From Polytrichum commune (taxonomy: Eukaryota > Streptophyta > Polytrichopsida > Polytrichales > Polytrichaceae), in the NCBI GenBank assembly GCA_950295325.1, contig OX485805.1, positions 41,440,758 through 41,504,757 of the forward strand: 64,000 nucleotides of DNA. The letters are read 5' to 3'. This document shows positions 32,201 through 42,985 of this stretch, piece after piece (the first letter of the stretch is position 1; the number at the start of each line of letters is the position of its first letter). The position numbers and the translations under genes were made by a program. The notes beneath the pieces are model-generated. The model was given only the letters and a program-made list of their open reading frames with translations, made no database searches and was not told the DNA's origin.

Positions 32201-34534
32201 TTCAAACCTTATCTCGGCGATAACCCGGACATCGCCTTTGCCAAAGGTGATAACATCTCGGAGTTCGAGGAGGGGGCTCTCGCTATCAAGTGCGTTACAT
32301 ATCGGTAATGCATCTATCCTCCTCCTTTGCACTTCTCCCTCTTCATGGTTCTTGCTCCAACCCATGGTTTTCTTACTCTCTTGTTTTGTGTTGTAGTTAT
32401 ATCATGAGAGAGTTGGTTGCAAAGAATGCATTGGCATTATCTTCCTTGCCCGCCTACCTCTCGGACTGGGTGAACGTACTTTCTAGCCTTTGCGTATACA
32501 CGACCAAGCAAACAACCAAGTTTTCCAAGTCCCATTTGCAGGCTGCGGGATGGTACTTTGATTGTTCCGCAGGATTTGTCCCAGTGGAAGAGAAGCCTCT
32601 ATTTGATAGCCTTGTTAGTAGTGCTCCCGAGGACAACAATGTCACCTTTGAGGAGCCCGACATCATTGAAATTCCCCCTCCTCCGCCTAAGGTACCAAGG
32701 GGAAAGGGTAGAGCAAAGAAGACTGCCACTCAAGCCTCTTCCCAAGTTGTCACTCGGAGTGGTTCAAAGCCTCCCTTTGAGCCACCCACCCTTCCACACA
32801 GTCCATCTCTCGTTCCCTCGGTTCTTCCATCGGTTGCCCCCTCCGGTACTCCCTCGGCCTTTCGTCCACAATCTAATGCTACTCCTTCTCACAGTGGCAC
32901 TTCTCTTCTCTCCTTGCCTCGCAAGAGGAAGGCCGCCCTCTTGGATACGAGTGCCACCTCTTCGGAGTCGCCTACCACGCTTGCCCTCATCGAAAATGTG
33001 GACATGGTGCAACTCATGCTGGATTCTGACATTGCAGGAAGTCCCCTCCCGGCATATACGCGCATCCAAGAGTTCATTGCCAAGGTTTGTATGTTTTCCT
33101 TTGGAATTGATCATACTCCTTTTCGTTTGGATTGTTTTTTTTTCCTTCTTCATTTTTTCTCATTAATTTTTCCTTGCAGGCTGGGGCAGGTCGTTCCCGT
33201 GTGAACACCTCCTCGAATATTCACAACGGGCTCGATTTGATTTTCGCGGACATTCCCGAGAATTTGCCGGTGCCCAACATCTCCACCGAAGTTCATGTTT
33301 GGAACAAGCTCCACGAGTCATACTATGAATGTCTTTTTGCATTTGCAAAATCTAACCTATATGATCATGGTGTCGTTGTGCTTGCCCATTGTGCGAGTGC
33401 AAGTGTTTTTAGGCTTATTTTTTATTGGGCTCACACTTACGACTTTTACGTGGCCGAAGATTGGTTCGGGATGGCTGATTTGGACCTCCAAAACCCCGTG
33501 GTCCCCTCTGGAGTGGTAAGCAACTCTTTATCTTCCAACCCGCATTTGTTTTGCTTTTCATTTCACGAATTCAGTCTTATGAAATCGTATTCATTTTTTC
33601 AGACTCGGAAATTCAGTATCAAGGTTCTTGTTCGTGTTAACTCCGTTCTAAAAGTGCGACCGGAGGCCGCACAGGAGTATGGTTACCACCTCCAGCGTGA
33701 TGGCTGGTTGAATACCTTCACCGATGATAAGTGCCAGGCCATGCGCAGTGATGGGGTACCTTGGAGGGGTGCTCGCGAAAAGCATCACGTTTTTTTTTCT
33801 ATCATTTTCGCTACTCTCACCGACAAGAACGATATTATTATGGACTGGCAGTGTGGTGTAGATAAGCATTATCTTTCCGCATCGTCCTTACATTGAATTT
33901 TCCTTGATTTTTTTTACCCAAGTTACCATACTAACCTCCTACATGTCTTTGTTTTAGGTGGTTCGATTGTAGCATGTCGCTCCCTTGAGCGGCATATTGT
34001 GGCTCTTGAGAGTGACCCCGTCATTTTCAATGCACTCCTACTCCCTATGCGCGATCCCCAGCCTGCTCTAACTACTCGATCAGTTCCACCACCGTCTACA
34101 TCTATGTTTGATCCGCCTCAAAAGAAGACCAAAAGGGCATTCAGGTTCCTTTGTGCATAAGTTCGAATTTTTTTGTTTTTGCGTGTATGCCTTGATGTCA
34201 TTTACCCTTCCTCCTTTGTCATATTGTTTCTAATATTTTTGCTTTGGTGTTCTGAGACCCCACAGAGAACGCAATCCTTTGTCGACGCATGTTTTCGAGT
34301 CCTAAGGCCAAGTCCCCACTTTCTAATCGCGTCCTTACTGCGGACATGTTCTCAACGCCTTCCACGACGTTCGAGCTCCCTTGCTATGCGGCCGGGCTTG
34401 CCAATCTTTTAGCGGAAGCTCCGACTCCACCTCCTAGTCGCATCCGACCTTTCAACAAACTAGTAGAGGTTTATGTAGACATAGAGGCGGAGGAGGGCGA
34501 GGATAGTGATAGACAAGGTAGTCCTAGTTGTTGA
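26284..34534 (+). CDS. ParB-like / beta-class methyltransferase-like gene, copy 2 (largely intact)
   Basis: Exons by GT-AG and frame: about 26373-26637, 26779-27207, 30313-30420, 30537-31111, 31185-31380, 31468-31665, 31762-31980, 32063-32304, 32397-33084, 33180-33515, 33603-33855, 33958-34144, and a last exon in 34266-34534. Phases agree from 26373 to 34144 without an internal stop, about 1,200 codons. Order: basic/acidic disordered N-terminus; ParB-like domain; a Trp-rich helical region; an LQAAGWYFDC motif; a Ser/Pro linker with PRGKGRAKK; methyltransferase-like domain; tail with LPCYAAGLANLLAEA. Five intron positions coincide with copy 1 although the proteins are well diverged. Open points: the start (ATG 26284 is followed by an in-frame TGA at 26347), and the final exon, whose conserved frame is one base off my predicted join. 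Role unknown; nuclear DNA binding is plausible. Confidence 0.75.
27226..30213 (+). repeat. Minisatellite, about 128-bp period, 23 copies, in an intron of copy 2
   Basis: Each unit carries the 14-bp palindrome CCTCGGATCCGAGG within GGGAGGAGCCCTCGGATCCG, and TTTGCTTGACTTTGTGGGAT. The palindrome recurs 23 times from 27321 to 30138. A variant unit (GTTGATGTGATTACTGGGTG) appears at about 27906, 28672 and 29313, i.e. 6 and 5 units apart, showing block duplication. The array fills the intron between donor 27208 and acceptor 30312. Minus-strand frames through it are repeat artefacts. Confidence 0.95.
30537..31111 (+). other. ParB/sulfiredoxin-like domain exon of copy 2
   Basis: FFIPLCRLRCLPLICPISEV opens the domain, GKMFFVWEGNHRLSAWW is the GNHR box (codons 30966-30977), followed by KSWHISVDCIVVD strands and AMSDINW at the donor. 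The last Trp codon is split TG|G exactly as in copy 1. Confidence 0.55.
33180..34144 (+). other. Beta-class amino-methyltransferase-like domain of copy 2
   Basis: Motif IV position reads LDLIFADIPEN (DIPE at 33249-33260, compare DPPY). Then FAKSNLYDHGVVVLAHCAS, KFSIKVLVRVN, and the motif X region VPWRGAREKHHVFFSIIF. DKNDIIMDWQC follows, then across the intron GGSIVACRSLERHIVALESD, the motif I/II region. The intron 33856-33957 splits the glycine loop at the same codon and phase as in copy 1. Confidence 0.65.
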
Positions 34535-35154
34535 CTACGTCTCGGACCTCGATTTTGTTTGTATTGATTTTACTTTATAAGTTTATTTCTTGAATTTTTA
34601 AGTGGCTATTGCAAACGTCATTCATTCCCTTATTGAAGTTGGTTGGTGTTTGATTTCAATTCTCTAGATAGGTTCGGGTGGACAGGTTGAATATACTTTG
34701 GAGGTTGTCTAGTTTAGTTGTACTTGAAACAACCTAAGGATGTGAGTGTCTTTGAATGGTTACAATGGTTTCAATGTTTGTGTTAAGGTTAAATTATTGG
34801 CCCCATTGCCGAACCTTGAATGTTGTTGGTAAGGTTAGGCTCTCGACCACATTTCAAGATGCTTGAATGTGTGTGTTAAGGTTAACTCATATGTTCATCA
34901 TATGATTATGTTGGTATTCAATTGATGACGTAAGCCCTAATTTAATATGAATGTATTTGAAACCTAGACTATAAGAAGTTTGATAACAAATGCAATCTTC
35001 CACGCCTATAGATTCCGTTTGTTCCTCGAACAAGGTTTGGTTAATATCTCCACGGGAATGGGGTGTCTTTCCAAAAAAATTGAAGACATACTATCCCTAA
35101 AATCCACGGAAATAGGCAACCCTTCCCCTAAAATTATCCAACAAATCTAAAATT
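34535..35154. other. Region downstream of copy 2
   Basis: No gene seen. Probably the 3' untranslated region followed by unique AT-rich sequence. Confidence 0.4.
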
Positions 35155-35195
35155 TTCCGCTCTTCATTCTCCGCTCTCCGCTCTACGCTCACATA
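35155..35195. repeat. GCTC-rich run downstream of copy 2
   Basis: CCGCTCTTCATTCTCCGCTC followed by TCCGCTCTACGCTCAC. Related in composition and orientation to the run at 6580-6614 downstream of copy 1. Confidence 0.45.
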
Positions 35196-35989
35196 CTTGA
35201 GTTTCCCACCTATATAGCTAGTAAAGGGGGAAATCGGGTCCAGTTTCAATTGAGGAAGGCGCCTTCATGCTTGACAGATTAAGGTAAGACGACAAACTCG
35301 CACGTGTTTGCACTTGCAGGCACATAGGAGACCGAAGAATATCTTATGGCTATGTCCATATGCTCCAAGTGGACATGGTGAGAAACCCTTCCACAAATAA
35401 CGGATTATTGAGGTAGGAGTGGATGCACTTGTAGCGGCGAATTCCTACCGTCGATCAAAATGAGCATGCAAGAGAAATACAGAGATGCAGATTCCTCATT
35501 CATTCCATGGCGCCAGAGAAATTACAAAACTCGAAAATCTGCCATGCATACGAGACCCACCATCAAAATTGTTGAACTCATGGGGAGGAGGCTAGCGATT
35601 CATGTGCAAACGACAAAGAGCATCACATCACATCTCCTCTCCTCTCCTCAACTCTGCCGCCCAAGCCCACTCCAACTCCAACTCCTTGGCTTCAGCAGAA
35701 GTTACTTGGTGAAGTGTGAGCACAACATTCATGGACTACTACATACACAGCCCCTCGAAGCAGGCTTCTTCCAGGAAGTGGCGGTTCAGAAGATATGGAA
35801 GAAAGATTGGCAGGCCTGGGGAGAATGCCGACTGACTTACAGTCAACGATGACTCTTCCGAATTCAGGAAGGGCACTCAGCATTTCCAAAGCTCGTCCTT
35901 GAGATAATGCTTCTCCAGAAGTGAAAAATCATACAAAATTCATTATTAAAGTTCTTGGCCACCAATAGAGGGCCTCCATAAAGACAGTG
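35196..35989. other. No recognisable gene
   Basis: Open frames of 65-130 codons on both strands here have no features I recognise. A CTCCTCTCCTC / CCAACTCCAACTCC simple stretch lies at 35634-35683. Confidence 0.4.
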
Positions 35990-36225
35990 CACTGTTACCG
36001 ATGGGGGACGTTAAAGCCACGAACTTATAGGGGAGGTAGATTCGGGCAGGGGCAGCCGCCCGCCCATCCACAAATTTCAGATTTTTAGGATCCGACCGAA
36101 AATTGTTGCCCGCCTGCCCGACGTTAAATAAACCATTGTCCTTGCATTCTTGAAGACCACTTATCCATAAATCCCATCTTGAGTACATTTCACTTTCAAG
36201 GCCCAAAATCCACTATATATGTTTA
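35990..36225 (-). repeat. Dispersed repeat family A, copy 1
   Basis: On the minus strand it reads GGATTTTGGGCCTTGAAAGT...CTCAA.ATGGGATTT and a GGGCGGG/CAGGCGGGCAAC stretch. Two further copies lie on + at about 40010-40240 and 45045-45265. Confidence 0.65.
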
Positions 36226-36555
36226 ATTTCATTGAGTAAATAAACAATTGACTCGGATTTCATTTTTAAATTGGAACTATCATCAAAGTATGTAAATAAC
36301 TTGGAAGTCAAAAATATTATAAAACCCTCATTAGCACCGAGGTTATGATTTTTGTGACTTGCCATTGCAAGGGTCTTTGTCATTATTAAAACTTCAGTTG
36401 TATTGGGTTGAAATGACACGTATTACTAGGTTACTTTAGTACTATAAACTGTAGCTCAAATATCCGGAAAGCATGACCCATAACATTAGGAGAACTTCCC
36501 AGACTCACTTACATACTTAAGTTCAGCCTTGTCCTGTAATTTTCTTTGTAATCGG
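36226..36555. other. No recognisable gene
   Basis: AT-rich, nothing supported. Confidence 0.35.
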
Positions 36556-36669
36556 GAAGGCTCTACAGCTGAGACGGTGATAAGAGAGGTGGTGGAAGGT
36601 AAGTACAAGGCCGACAAGACCATTGTTCATGGTCTCTTGCGGATGTATTTCCACAATTGTTTTGTGCAA
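36556..36669 (+). pseudogene. Class III peroxidase exon fragment
   Basis: Encodes STAETVIREVVEGKYKADKT then IVHGLLRMYFHNCFVQ, followed by donor GTATGTG. Plant secretory peroxidases have AE.I+R..V near the mature N-terminus and LLRMHFHDCFVQGCDGS with the distal Arg and His. Arg and His are kept here, but the Asp after His, a ligand of the distal calcium, is Asn. Neither a signal peptide exon before it nor the following GCDGS exon is visible, so this is a captured or decayed fragment. Confidence 0.7.
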
Positions 36670-36945
36670 GTATGTGAATGAACAATTTGCCCCACCAAAT
36701 CTCAAAAAGTGATGTTTTGGCTGGTTAAATAATGGGTTAATTATGAGGCGTCTGAGCTTGACACGAGGATGATTTGAGGTAGACTTTGCAAAGTGCATAG
36801 ATCCTCTCCAAATTGAGTATAGTGTACAATGTTCAATTCACAATGCATGAAATGAAGCTAGATTGGAAGCATTAATGTTGTTGGGGTCTGTGATTTCAAT
36901 GCCATCAATTTGAATTGGCACACAAATTGGCTTAAATTATGCACC
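36670..36945. other. No recognisable gene
   Basis: Between the peroxidase fragment and the hAT fragment; nothing supported. Confidence 0.35.
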
Positions 36946-37165
36946 TTTGGTACTCATTCCATCAAGTATACCTATTTGTGAGAGAGGATTTTCCAAACAA
37001 ATTGCAATCAAAAGCCACTTGCACAATAGGTTGAACTTGAAGACCCTTGATGCTCTTATACGGGTCTCTCCTTGTGGGCTTGAAGTGGATGCAATGGATT
37101 GGGCTATAATGGCCAACATTTGGAGAAACATGCGAGACCGAAGGATCCTCATGCTCGATTCATAG
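36946..37165 (+). pseudogene. hAT-type transposase C-terminal fragment
   Basis: CERGFSKQIAIKSHLHNRLN then LKTLDALIRVS and MDWAIMANIWRNMRDRRI. The 'ERGFS..N.IK...RN+L....LD.L+R+S' pattern is the dimerisation region of hAT-like transposases. The frame is open to the TAG at about 37163, but no catalytic domain is seen upstream. Confidence 0.6.
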
Positions 37166-39265
37166 TTTTTTTGTTACAAATCAAGATTGTATTTTGATTC
37201 TTCAAAATATTGGGTTTTCTAACATATTGTGTAACGCAAAATTGAGGTGGCATTTTAGAATAAAGTGGATGTCAATTGACATTCGTTTTTGTTTTTGAAA
37301 ACGTCACGTCACACTTTGGATTTGAAGTTGCACGTCAAATAAAATTTGTCAAACAAACACATTGTCTAGAACTATCGAATTCATATATTTTTTTTAATTG
37401 TTGTCCAACACATTTAGGAACTCATTGTTTGGATGTCATATGGATAGGTTACAAGGCATTAAACTTCTATTTGTACATGACCTAAATTAAAACCAACACC
37501 CAAATCACATGTTCAAGTAGTGTACATTCTCATAATCGCTATATACCTATTGCACAAGATTTCTAGGTGTTGATTTCCTGTCAATGTTGGTGATGAATGT
37601 ACATACATTCAATTTTAGATTACGTTGATTATCCCGATTAGTGTGTGTTACCACAGAAAGTTACGCAGTGCAATAATGCCATACTCAGGAGTTGGTTTCT
37701 ACTAACTAAAGCTCAATTGGTTGTTTGGACATGACAGCACATAAATGGCTTTCCTTGGTAAAATGTTACATTCTCATTGACTAGTTGTAGGACTCCATAA
37801 CTCCGAATAGTGCGATGCACTAATTGGGATAATTGATGTACAGAATTGGGGAGCGGAGAGTGGAAGACGTAGGAGTTTAGGCCCGTGGTAGAGACTATTG
37901 GTAGAATAAGAGCCTCCACAAGGCAGAGCCACGTGTTGGGCCCCTACCAAAGGTACAACTATTTTCTTTCTTGAAAATCTTGAATTGTGGCAAGCAAGAG
38001 TAATCCATGTATACAAACGTATGTTTAGGAATGTCTTAATTGATACTAAGTGGACTACTTAGATAAGGTTGCTTGGTTTAAGTACATGATGTGCGTATCT
38101 GTAGAATTTTCTCTTGTGTTAGAGAAAATAAGGGTTGGTTAACCCCCCTAAGTGTCTAAGAGACGCACATTGAGCCTTCTACAAGAAAAAAATAGCATAC
38201 ATGAGCTACGTACTTTCCACGGGGAGGTCACTTCATTGTCAAGTTGACACCACAGGCGGACAAAGTTTGCTACCCCTATATTACATGCCATATATAATTT
38301 TAAAATTTATGATATTTTTTCTACATATACATAACCATTGATAGTATCTTTTGTATACTTTTTTGAAATTTTTAGTCATCTTTATTTTTTTAGTAATTTT
38401 TTTAGTTCAATTCAGTGTCATTCTAGCTAGAAATGGTATGTTTTATGAAAAAAACAAATCATCAAATTTAGTTACCACTTTTGACTATGTCATAGGTACT
38501 GTGTATATCTACTCATGAAAGTTTTTTGATAAAAGTTTGACCCATTTTAGTGGTGCAACTTACCAAAAGAAGATTTTTTTTGGTCGCACGTGGTGTTCAA
38601 CTTGACAATGGAGTGATCTACCCGTGGTACTTTCCTGTTTAGTTGATCACGTCAAAAGTGATATTGTCTAAAATTAGTTTATTTGTGTGAGTGCCCTATT
38701 TAAATAAGTTGAACATTTGGATGTAATTGAACATTCAAGTTCATTATGTAGAGTGGGTGCCTTTGGGGCCAGGGATTCGTGGCTCTTAAGTAAAGTCATC
38801 CGGTAACAAAAATCGGATGAGTCCATCAAGAAGCTCAGATGGAGCTTACTTTAGTGAAACGCCTCCGAGTTGGCATGTAAGACCTATTTTCTCCCTCATA
38901 GCTATTGTGAACTACTAATTATTTTGTAAATATCAATTAGGTGGCAAGGGGCAATGATGTGGCCTTGGAAGTTGTAAGCCTATTTTCTAACCTCCCATGA
39001 GTTGTTTCCAAGGCCATGATGTGAATTTGAATTTCACATGGTTATTTTGATAAATATCACAAGATATTATTGTGTGCAACATATAATTATGACATATTGT
39101 CATAGACATTTTGTTTGTTTGTTCATAATTCATTTATATTGCACGGGTGTGATTGCTCAAATATTTGTAATGTGTCAAAATAATATATATCACCTTATGG
39201 TAAATTGGTGAACTACATAAATCAATTCAATATTATTATTATTTTATTTTAATATAATGAAATTG
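37166..39265. other. AT-rich region without recognisable genes
   Basis: About 2.1 kb with only short open frames. Nothing I can support beyond AT-rich simple stretches around 38285-38420 and 39170-39265. Confidence 0.45.
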
Positions 39266-39880
39266 ATTAGATAATACAATATATGATGAGGATAAAATAT
39301 TAAAATAATTTAGATAGGTTATAGTCAGAAACTTATGATTTTCTGAGTATACCCCATGCATAACATTGTCCCACAAGTCTAATTCCAAAATAACATACCA
39401 TCTAGGTATACCTCATATTCTATTACCTAATAATAAAATTGATTGTTATATAATATTTTTTGTTATATGTTGTATATTCTATCTTCATTGTTTCATTTTG
39501 GTTATCTTATGAACACTTGCACTAATCTATCATTAGAATGACAAAGATAATTTAAATGACAAAGATAATAATGTGATTTCAAAGATAATACAATATATGA
39601 TGAGTATAAAATATTAAAATGATTCAAGATAGGCTATAGTCGGAAACTTATGATTTTTTGAGTATACCCCATCCATAACATTGTCTCACAAGTCTAATTC
39701 CAAACAACATACCATTTATTTATACCTCATATTATATTACCTAAAAAAATTATTTTTAAATTTAATAATATTCTATTTGCTTTTTATTCTATCTTCATTG
39801 TTTCATTTTGGTTATCTTATGAACACTTGCACTAATCTATCATTAGAATGACAAAGATAATTTTAAATAATAAGTCACAT
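39266..39880 (+). repeat. Local tandem duplication, about 300-bp units
   Basis: ATACAATATATGATGAG...AAACTTATGATTTT...AGTATACCCCAT...ATAACATTGTC...CTATCTTCATTGTTTCATTT occurs at about 39270-39560 and again at 39588-39880, with small differences. Confidence 0.8.
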
Positions 39881-40009
39881 AATTATAATTTTAATGTTAT
39901 TGAGTATTTTGCAATGTTTTTCCACCTCCGAGTTAATTATGTGCTTCATTGATGGTTTCACTTGCGGAATGAAATCCTAATCAGTTGCTTATTTACTTAT
40001 TCGAAGTGC
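39881..40009. other. Spacer between duplication and repeat family A
   Basis: No feature seen. Confidence 0.3.
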
Positions 40010-40240
40010 ACATATAGATTGGATTTTAGACCTTGAAGGTGAAGTGCACTCAATATGGGATTTGTAGTCAAGCGGCCTTCAAAAATGCAAAGGCAATGTT
40101 TTTTTCAAAGTTGGGCGGGATGGGCAACATATTTTGGCCAGGTTGAAATTTTTTTTTGGAGGGTTTCCCCAACCCGGATTTGTCACCCCGAAAATTTGTG
40201 AGCGGGTATTTAACGTCCACCCATATTAATTTCTTAAAAA
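40010..40240 (+). repeat. Dispersed repeat family A, copy 2
   Basis: GAAGTGCACTCAATATGGGA followed by TTTGTAGTCAAGCGG, then TTTTTCAAAGTTGGGCGGG. Matches 45045-45265 and, inverted, 35990-36225. Confidence 0.75.
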
Positions 40241-40858
40241 TAACTGGACTAGTAATGATAGGTTGGCAACGCATGATGCACCCACTTGCTTTTATATGAG
40301 GCATTTTTAAAAAAAAATTATGTCTAACCCCCTTTGTATTATTGCCTCAAGTATTAGATTAGAGTAGGATTATTTAGAACTAATAGAACTTGGTATTTTT
40401 GAAACCCTTGAGACAAGGAGCCGACTACGTAAGTTAGTGTCTAAAGTGATTCATCTCATCCACAAAGATGAATGAACTCTCACTAAGTTCATGAGTGCCA
40501 CGAATCCCCGGCCTGCCTTTGGATGCAAATACATACATTGTATTTTCGCCATCAATGTCTAGTATGAGTATATTTTCATTTTCTCCTTGACATAAGACAA
40601 TGTATATGATAAGGTTACAAACACACACACACACACATAGAGAGAGAGAATATGATATATGAACTTGGCAAAATTCATATAAATTGTGTACATGGCCGTA
40701 TATTGAGACCCCAAGTCCTTTAAGGGCTAAGAGGGGTGAGCTACTTCAAGTTGCTTTCAAATAAATGTCATTACTTCTTGAAGGACATTAAAATTATCCT
40801 TTTAACTAGATATGGGATTTCGTCAAGAGGTGGTACCCTATGGTTATAGTTGTTGTTG
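40241..40858. repeat. Gene-free stretch with (CA)n/(GA)n microsatellite
   Basis: A perfect CA run followed by a GA run at about 40619-40650. Otherwise nothing supported. Confidence 0.6.
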
Positions 40859-41000
40859 TTGGAAGTATGTAACTTAAAGCAGCAGCTTCGAGTTTATGGG
40901 GGTTATCATTTTCCATCTTCCAGGCGGAGTCCCTTTGGTTATGGACCCTACCACCCACTCCACGACTGCACATGTAGAATGGCTCATTTCCCAAATATGA
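40859..41000 (+). repeat. Dispersed repeat family B, copy 1
   Basis: GGAAGTATGTAACTTAAAGC...CCATCTTCCAGGCGGAGTCC...AGAATGGCTCATTTCC; a close copy lies at about 51780-51920. Confidence 0.8.
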
Positions 41001-41196
41001 TGCTTAGTGTGACTTACTGTTTGAATTTACACGATGCTATATCTTCTTACTATTGAAATAAATTTTTACCAAGTAAAGTTGTCAATGTTTTATAATGTCC
41101 AAACTACCATTTTAACATTTGTTGGTAAAATATGAGATGTACAGTAGATAAATATAGCATTGCGTAATTCCAAATAGTAAGTGACACTAAATGTCA
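41001..41196. mobile_element. MITE-like inverted repeat
   Basis: Left arm AGTGTGACTTACTGTTTGAA...ACGATGCTATATCTT at about 41008-41056; the right arm, inverted, reads AGTGTCACTTACTATTTGGA...ACGCAATGCTATATTTAT at about 41145-41196. About 48-bp imperfect arms around an AT-rich centre with no coding capacity. The same arm sequence occurs singly at about 50335 and 57820. Confidence 0.6.
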
Positions 41197-42985
41197 TATT
41201 TAGTGTACTCACTTCTTGCAACAGCAGCTGCTAGTAATAGCGTTGTGGTTGGTTTCCTAACACTTAACAAGGGGTAGTGAAGAGTAAACTTAATATCTTA
41301 TAAGTCGGTTGTTGATTCATCCCAATTTGAGTTTATTAGACTAACTTTGGGTATGTACTTTTGATTTATATTTTATTGTAGCCAAAATGACAATTACCCG
41401 GGCTCTATAACAATAATCAACATTTTCACCCCGCTCTTGCCGAGTTTGTCCGACCCCTCGGTAGATTTTGTGAACGTTCACCCAATGTTGGGTCGGGGCT
41501 ATGTAGTTGCATTGTTTATGGTAAAATTGGTGGGCACACTTTTGGGGTGACTTACTGTTCATTGTATTGTATTGTGGCTCATTAGCAATCATCGTCACTC
41601 ATTGAAATAGCGTGGAACTTTATATTTGGGTGAAATTTTAATATTTTGTGCATCAATTTCTCCATATTCTTGAGTTACACATGAGACTTCAATGGAGTCT
41701 ATGTGATTTCATACCATACCCAACTTTATGGATTTTCCTATTTTTCGTTTTGACCAATTATAAGATTCAACAAAGAGAATTCCTAACAATGGCGATTTCC
41801 AACTTTGTTGACGTCTTAAAAAAACATCTTGAATTTTAGATTCAACATTGTCCATGTAGGACATATTTGAACTGGATATAACTTTGTTGCGAATCTTTTA
41901 GATGCACAACATTTTTCATTCATCATTATTAGTGTAATTTACAACGCAAACCTCCAATGTTACATATTGTGGGTTGGAATATCCAAAGAAAGTATCCATG
42001 ATGTTTTTAAACTCAGTTTCCTCATTTATAGTACAACCCACATTCTTTACAAGAAACAATGTACATGCCGTGCTCGGATTTCGTTTCCCCTCACCTCCTA
42101 GGGGTTACATTGGGAGAGAGTGCACATGAGGGATTTATAGGATTATTGTTGATTCATCCAAATTCAATCCCGACTAAATCATGATTTTTGTTTCACCCTT
42201 AATTGGATTTGAAATTGCCTAAAACTAGAAATCTATGCTCTCTACATAACAATCAACATTTTCACCCTCTCACTTGGTAGGTGCTACGAAACATCACCCT
42301 CCCCCACAAACGTCTTGTGGTAGTTCACAATTAAACAAATTGGGCCGTTAATCTTAAACATTAGATTAGGGCCATGGCTACATTTTATTTCTATGTTCCT
42401 TTGAGCCCCCCCCCCCCCCCCTTGAATTCGTGATCGATTTATCTCACTTGAGTTTCACTACATTGATTGTGGGCCACATTATTAACAAAGTATTCAATAA
42501 AAACAATTGGGGATGTATTATGAAGCATTAGATATGAACATTGTAGGTTACGATATTTATATTGGGTTGAAGTAGTGTGTGTGGAGAGCATTTACAACAA
42601 CTCCTTTTAAGCTATTGTATCCATGGAAAGAGCATTTCAAAGATAAACTTCGGTTTTGGTCCAGGAACAAGTTAGTTGTGTTTCATAAATGACTTGAGTA
42701 GGTGGATGAATCGATCATTGTCACAATGTTTATGACATGAATATGAAGCTAATTAAGTGTCCACGTTTGTGGACCATTAGGGAGGAGCTACACAGTCTAT
42801 TGTATTGAGTGTTATGGATTCTTTTTGTCTTGCGCAATACTAATTATAAACTGCCCGTGTAGTGTCACCAATACTAAATGTAAACCTAACATTATTTGTC
42901 ATTCCTTGTAAAAAAATTTGGGGATATAGATTTACGATGTTGCAATTATTGTCACTGACAAAATGATTTGCATCCAAAAATTAAG
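41197..42985. other. AT-rich region without recognisable genes
   Basis: Only short frames. A run of about 15 C lies at 42407-42421. Nothing else supported. Confidence 0.45.

Noticed and set aside
6580-35195. Terminal inverted repeats of one large element bounded by the two GCTC-rich runs
   Set aside because: The runs are in direct, not inverted, orientation, so they cannot be a TIR pair of a single element.
36556-37165. A working peroxidase gene
   Set aside because: Only one exon is visible; the next sequence runs into a hAT transposase fragment.
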